Below are positions 62,036 through 64,000 of a stretch of 64,000 bases of DNA, one piece after another (the stretch's first letter is position 1; the number at the start of each line of letters is the position of its first letter). A program made the translations under genes and the position numbers. The notes under the pieces were generated by a model, which saw nothing but the letters and a program-made list of their open reading frames with translations, made no database searches and was not told where the DNA came from. The DNA is from Halomonas borealis (lineage in GTDB: Bacteria; Pseudomonadota; Gammaproteobacteria; Pseudomonadales; Halomonadaceae), in contig NZ_SDMO01000006.1 of the NCBI RefSeq assembly GCF_004798905.1, positions 1 to 64,000 of the forward strand, in the 5' to 3' direction.

Positions 62036-62257
62036 ATGGCTCAGGCATCCGACCATGACGAACTGGCCCAACGTATCCAGATCGAGATCCAAGCAGCGAA
62101 TCGACGCCAGTCGCGACAGGTGCACCTGCGCCCACAGGAAGGCGATGACCTCGACGCCTGGGAGCAGATCATCGGCGAGATCGACGAGAATGAGAACGTC
62201 GACATCACGAGAACCCCGGAGGGCTGGCTTGTCAGCTGGGTGCCCGCGGAGGTCTGA
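62036..62257 (+). CDS. DUF1654-family protein, SOS-controlled
   Basis: 73 residues from ATG 62036. ELAQRIQIEIQ, DAWEQIIGEIDENENVDI and EGWLVSWVP fit DUF1654, small proteins frequent in Pseudomonas and Halomonas prophages and often preceded by a LexA site, as here. Function not established; suspected to help nuclease or prophage control. Confidence 0.7.
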   Translation: MAQASDHDELAQRIQIEIQAANRRQSRQVHLRPQEGDDLDAWEQIIGEIDENENVDITRTPEGWLVSWVPAEV

Positions 62258-62374
62258 CGATCTGGATAGGTATCGTTGTCGGGGCAGGTCCATGCGCAAG
62301 ACAGCACCTTCGAAACCAGTGCCGTGATTCCTTGGGCCGAGCTGTCCCAATCATGGTCCGTATATCTGGCAGTT

Positions 62375-63970
62375 TCACTTTTCACGATATGCAACGAATA
62401 CATACTGTGACTCAAAATCGCCGGGTATTGCAATATCAGAAAAGGCAATCGGCTCCATGACTCTCGCACCACCAATGGCACCGTTAGGAAGGTCCGATAA
62501 CGAAATGGTCATCTCCCCAGCAAGATTGAACTCTGATGCCTCATAACTGAAAATGAACTGGGCCTCCCCTTCCCTCGTATCATAATACCCATACCACACA
62601 GAATAGGCATACTCCGTTCTGACGTTAAGCTTCTTAAAAAAACCTGCCGGCTGCTTATTAAGAACATAATTATCCACCGCCCCCACCCCGTCAGGGAGAA
62701 TCCTAATATTGTGGTTAATAATTGGCGAAGATGTATCGATTGGGCCCGCATAACCGACAAGATGATTCATTTCATTATAAATCCCCGAATAATTCGGAAA
62801 TGCGTCTTGCAGACCTTCGTCCGGGGCAGGAAACTCTAAGCTCGAAGCAGAAAATGGCAACTCGACCGCTTCCATCAACTCTTCCGTTCGATCCAGAGGA
62901 TAAAAAGTAGTAGTTAGCAAATATTGCTCAAACCTCCCTTTGAAAGCAAGGGCAGGCGGAGTCCCGAACCCAGGTGCTGCAGAAATAGCGTGGGTGGCGT
63001 AATTCTCACCGGGGGGTGGAGGATAATCCCCCGACACCGCTCCCCCGCCTACTACTACCCCCCCCAACAGGAAGGTTGCAATATTGAAGGGCACCAATAC
63101 GATCTTCTGGCACGTCCGTGGGGCCTGTTCAAAGCCCACCACCACCGGCCGGTCCGCGTTGCCAGAAAACGCCACCAGCACTCGATCACCGTCCGCAAAG
63201 GCGTCGCCGTTGCAGTCCATGTACATGATGGGAACGCCGCTGTAACTCGACTGTGAGTTGACGCCGAGCCCCTGTTGGCTACTGGCCGACATGTCGAGGG
63301 ATATGTCGCACAGGTCGTTGTTGACGTTGCTGACTGTTGCAATGCGAAACGTCGGGCGCCACTTCTGCCAGCCAGGCAGCATGGCTAGGTTGTAAAAAAC
63401 GCTGGCCGGTGTGCCGGACAGTGCTGGCTGGATGACCCCGTCCGTAGTGGCAGACCACTGATTCCCCCCCTCGAATCCCGGGCTGATAACCACCTGGCCA
63501 ACCTCACCCGGCACTTCCGCGGTCGCCACCTCGCCAGCAAGATCTTCAGTGTAATCCGCACACCAGGCATCAATCTGCCTCAGCGGCGGCAATGCATTGA
63601 TGTGGTCGATGCGCGACTGAGCCGCAAGGCAATCCGCCCTCTTCTGCTGAAGGAGGATTCGCGCCCGGTCCCGCTCGGAAGCGGCTTCCATTACTGCAAC
63701 GGCATAGGCTGCCAAGTCAATGTCGCTATCGCCGCCCTCGGCGCGATCCTGTTGGTGCTGTGCGATAGCCTGATCCTGTTCATCAGCTGCATCTTCTACG
63801 GCCTGCTGCAGAGCCGGCAATTGCTGCTCAATATCGGCAATATCCTGCCCGAGTCGCGCTACTCGCTGGATGGCAAGCGCTCGCGTTGACTCGGCGCGGG
63901 ATCGATCCTCGACGATCTCCAACGTGTATCGCCCCTCGCCATGGGCAGTGAGAATGCGCCCCTTACCCAC
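62375..63970 (-). CDS. Phage tail/structural protein
   Basis: 531 residues from GTG 63970. MGKGRILTAHGEGRYTLEI is a typical opening of siphovirus tail-region proteins; residues about 25-125 form a long Gln/Ala/Glu coiled coil, then an OB-like beta domain (DRVLVAFSGNADRPVVVGFE), a Gly/Pro-rich hinge with GGVVVGGG, and a C-terminal domain rich in Tyr/Phe. The C-terminal third is more AT-rich, as in mosaic host-recognition modules. It overlaps the end of the previous gene and converges on the DUF1654 gene. Confidence 0.65.
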   Translation of the reverse strand: MGKGRILTAHGEGRYTLEIVEDRSRAESTRALAIQRVARLGQDIADIEQQLPALQQAVEDAADEQDQAIAQHQQDRAEGGDSDIDLAAYAVAVMEAASERDRARILLQQKRADCLAAQSRIDHINALPPLRQIDAWCADYTEDLAGEVATAEVPGEVGQVVISPGFEGGNQWSATTDGVIQPALSGTPASVFYNLAMLPGWQKWRPTFRIATVSNVNNDLCDISLDMSASSQQGLGVNSQSSYSGVPIMYMDCNGDAFADGDRVLVAFSGNADRPVVVGFEQAPRTCQKIVLVPFNIATFLLGGVVVGGGAVSGDYPPPPGENYATHAISAAPGFGTPPALAFKGRFEQYLLTTTFYPLDRTEELMEAVELPFSASSLEFPAPDEGLQDAFPNYSGIYNEMNHLVGYAGPIDTSSPIINHNIRILPDGVGAVDNYVLNKQPAGFFKKLNVRTEYAYSVWYGYYDTREGEAQFIFSYEASEFNLAGEMTISLSDLPNGAIGGARVMEPIAFSDIAIPGDFESQYVFVAYREK

Positions 63971-64000
63971 GTTCGACCACCTCCATCCATTCGTTGCGCG
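63963..64000 (-). CDS. C-terminal end of the preceding phage gene (partial)
   Basis: Only RNEWMEVVERG and TAA are inside the window; the stop overlaps the GTG of the next gene (GTGGGTAA). Typical tight phage packing. No family can be given. Confidence 0.5.
   Translation of the reverse strand, partial: RNEWMEVVERG

Noticed and set aside
1-64000. CRISPR array or plasmid/chromosome origin
   Set aside because: No regularly spaced repeats and no dnaA-box or iteron clusters were seen; the only tandem repeat is the 36-bp one at 28191.

Overview
The window looks like chromosomal DNA of a GC-rich, salt-adapted marine gammaproteobacterium, most probably Halomonas or a close relative. That assignment is an inference from protein style, several TTT/TRAP/SSS transporters, an osmolyte-type permease at the left edge and alginate genes; no rRNA or other marker is present. 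Nearly everything from 1 to 57 kb is catabolic: sugar-acid dehydratases, aldehyde and GMC dehydrogenases, SDRs, uptake systems and their regulators.

Region by region. 1-244 is the start of an OpuBD/ProW-like permease, followed by about 1.35 kb without a convincing gene. 1.6-10.7 kb is a minus-strand module: ALDH, 3-hydroxyisobutyrate-dehydrogenase-like protein, LysR, IclR, GMC oxidoreductase, an enolase-superfamily (MR/MLE) enzyme and an AldA-like ALDH. 11.0-12.2 kb is decayed (gamma-butyrobetaine-dioxygenase-like and LysR pseudogenes). 12.2-14.0 kb holds a divergent LysR/2OG-dioxygenase pair with a clear operator. 14.1-17.9 kb is tctCBA plus a FadR-type regulator; 18.3-20.9 kb is a DEH-reductase-like SDR plus a KGSA-dehydrogenase-like ALDH ending in a strong terminator.

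21-37 kb contains two divergent operons around a FadR-type regulator with a TGGTNNNACCA operator. Leftward: fadR-GMC-dctPQM. Rightward: ALDH, a YtfQRT/YjfF-type sugar ABC importer, an MR/MLE enzyme resembling 3,6-anhydro-L-galactonate cycloisomerase, Zn-alcohol dehydrogenase, KduD-like SDR and a D-2-hydroxyacid dehydrogenase. Read as a pathway, the rightward operon could take an L-galactose-type sugar, possibly the agar monomer 3,6-anhydro-L-galactose, to 2-keto-3-deoxygluconate (KDG). 37-41 kb is rraA-like-tctCBA; 41.4-43.6 kb has LysE, ExoD and DUF1206 genes, then a possible small RNA.

43.9-56.5 kb is an alginate-utilisation locus: secreted PL7 alginate lyase, KdgM-type porin, two sodium/solute symporters, two cytoplasmic PL17-type oligoalginate lyases, a DEH reductase and a KdgR-like regulator. 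DEH reductase also yields KDG, so the two sugar streams would meet there; KDG kinase and KDPG aldolase are not in the window.

From 57.1 kb onward the DNA is foreign. A 59-nt 3' fragment of tRNA-Leu(CAA) marks an attachment site; to its right are prophage-like genes (DUF2335, a LexA-box-preceded DUF1654 gene, a tail/structural protein). The DUF2335 gene is interrupted by a 3372-bp ISPpu12-like ISL3 element (tnpA, lspA, cation-efflux gene, cadR-like regulator) with 24-bp inverted repeats and a perfect 8-bp target duplication.
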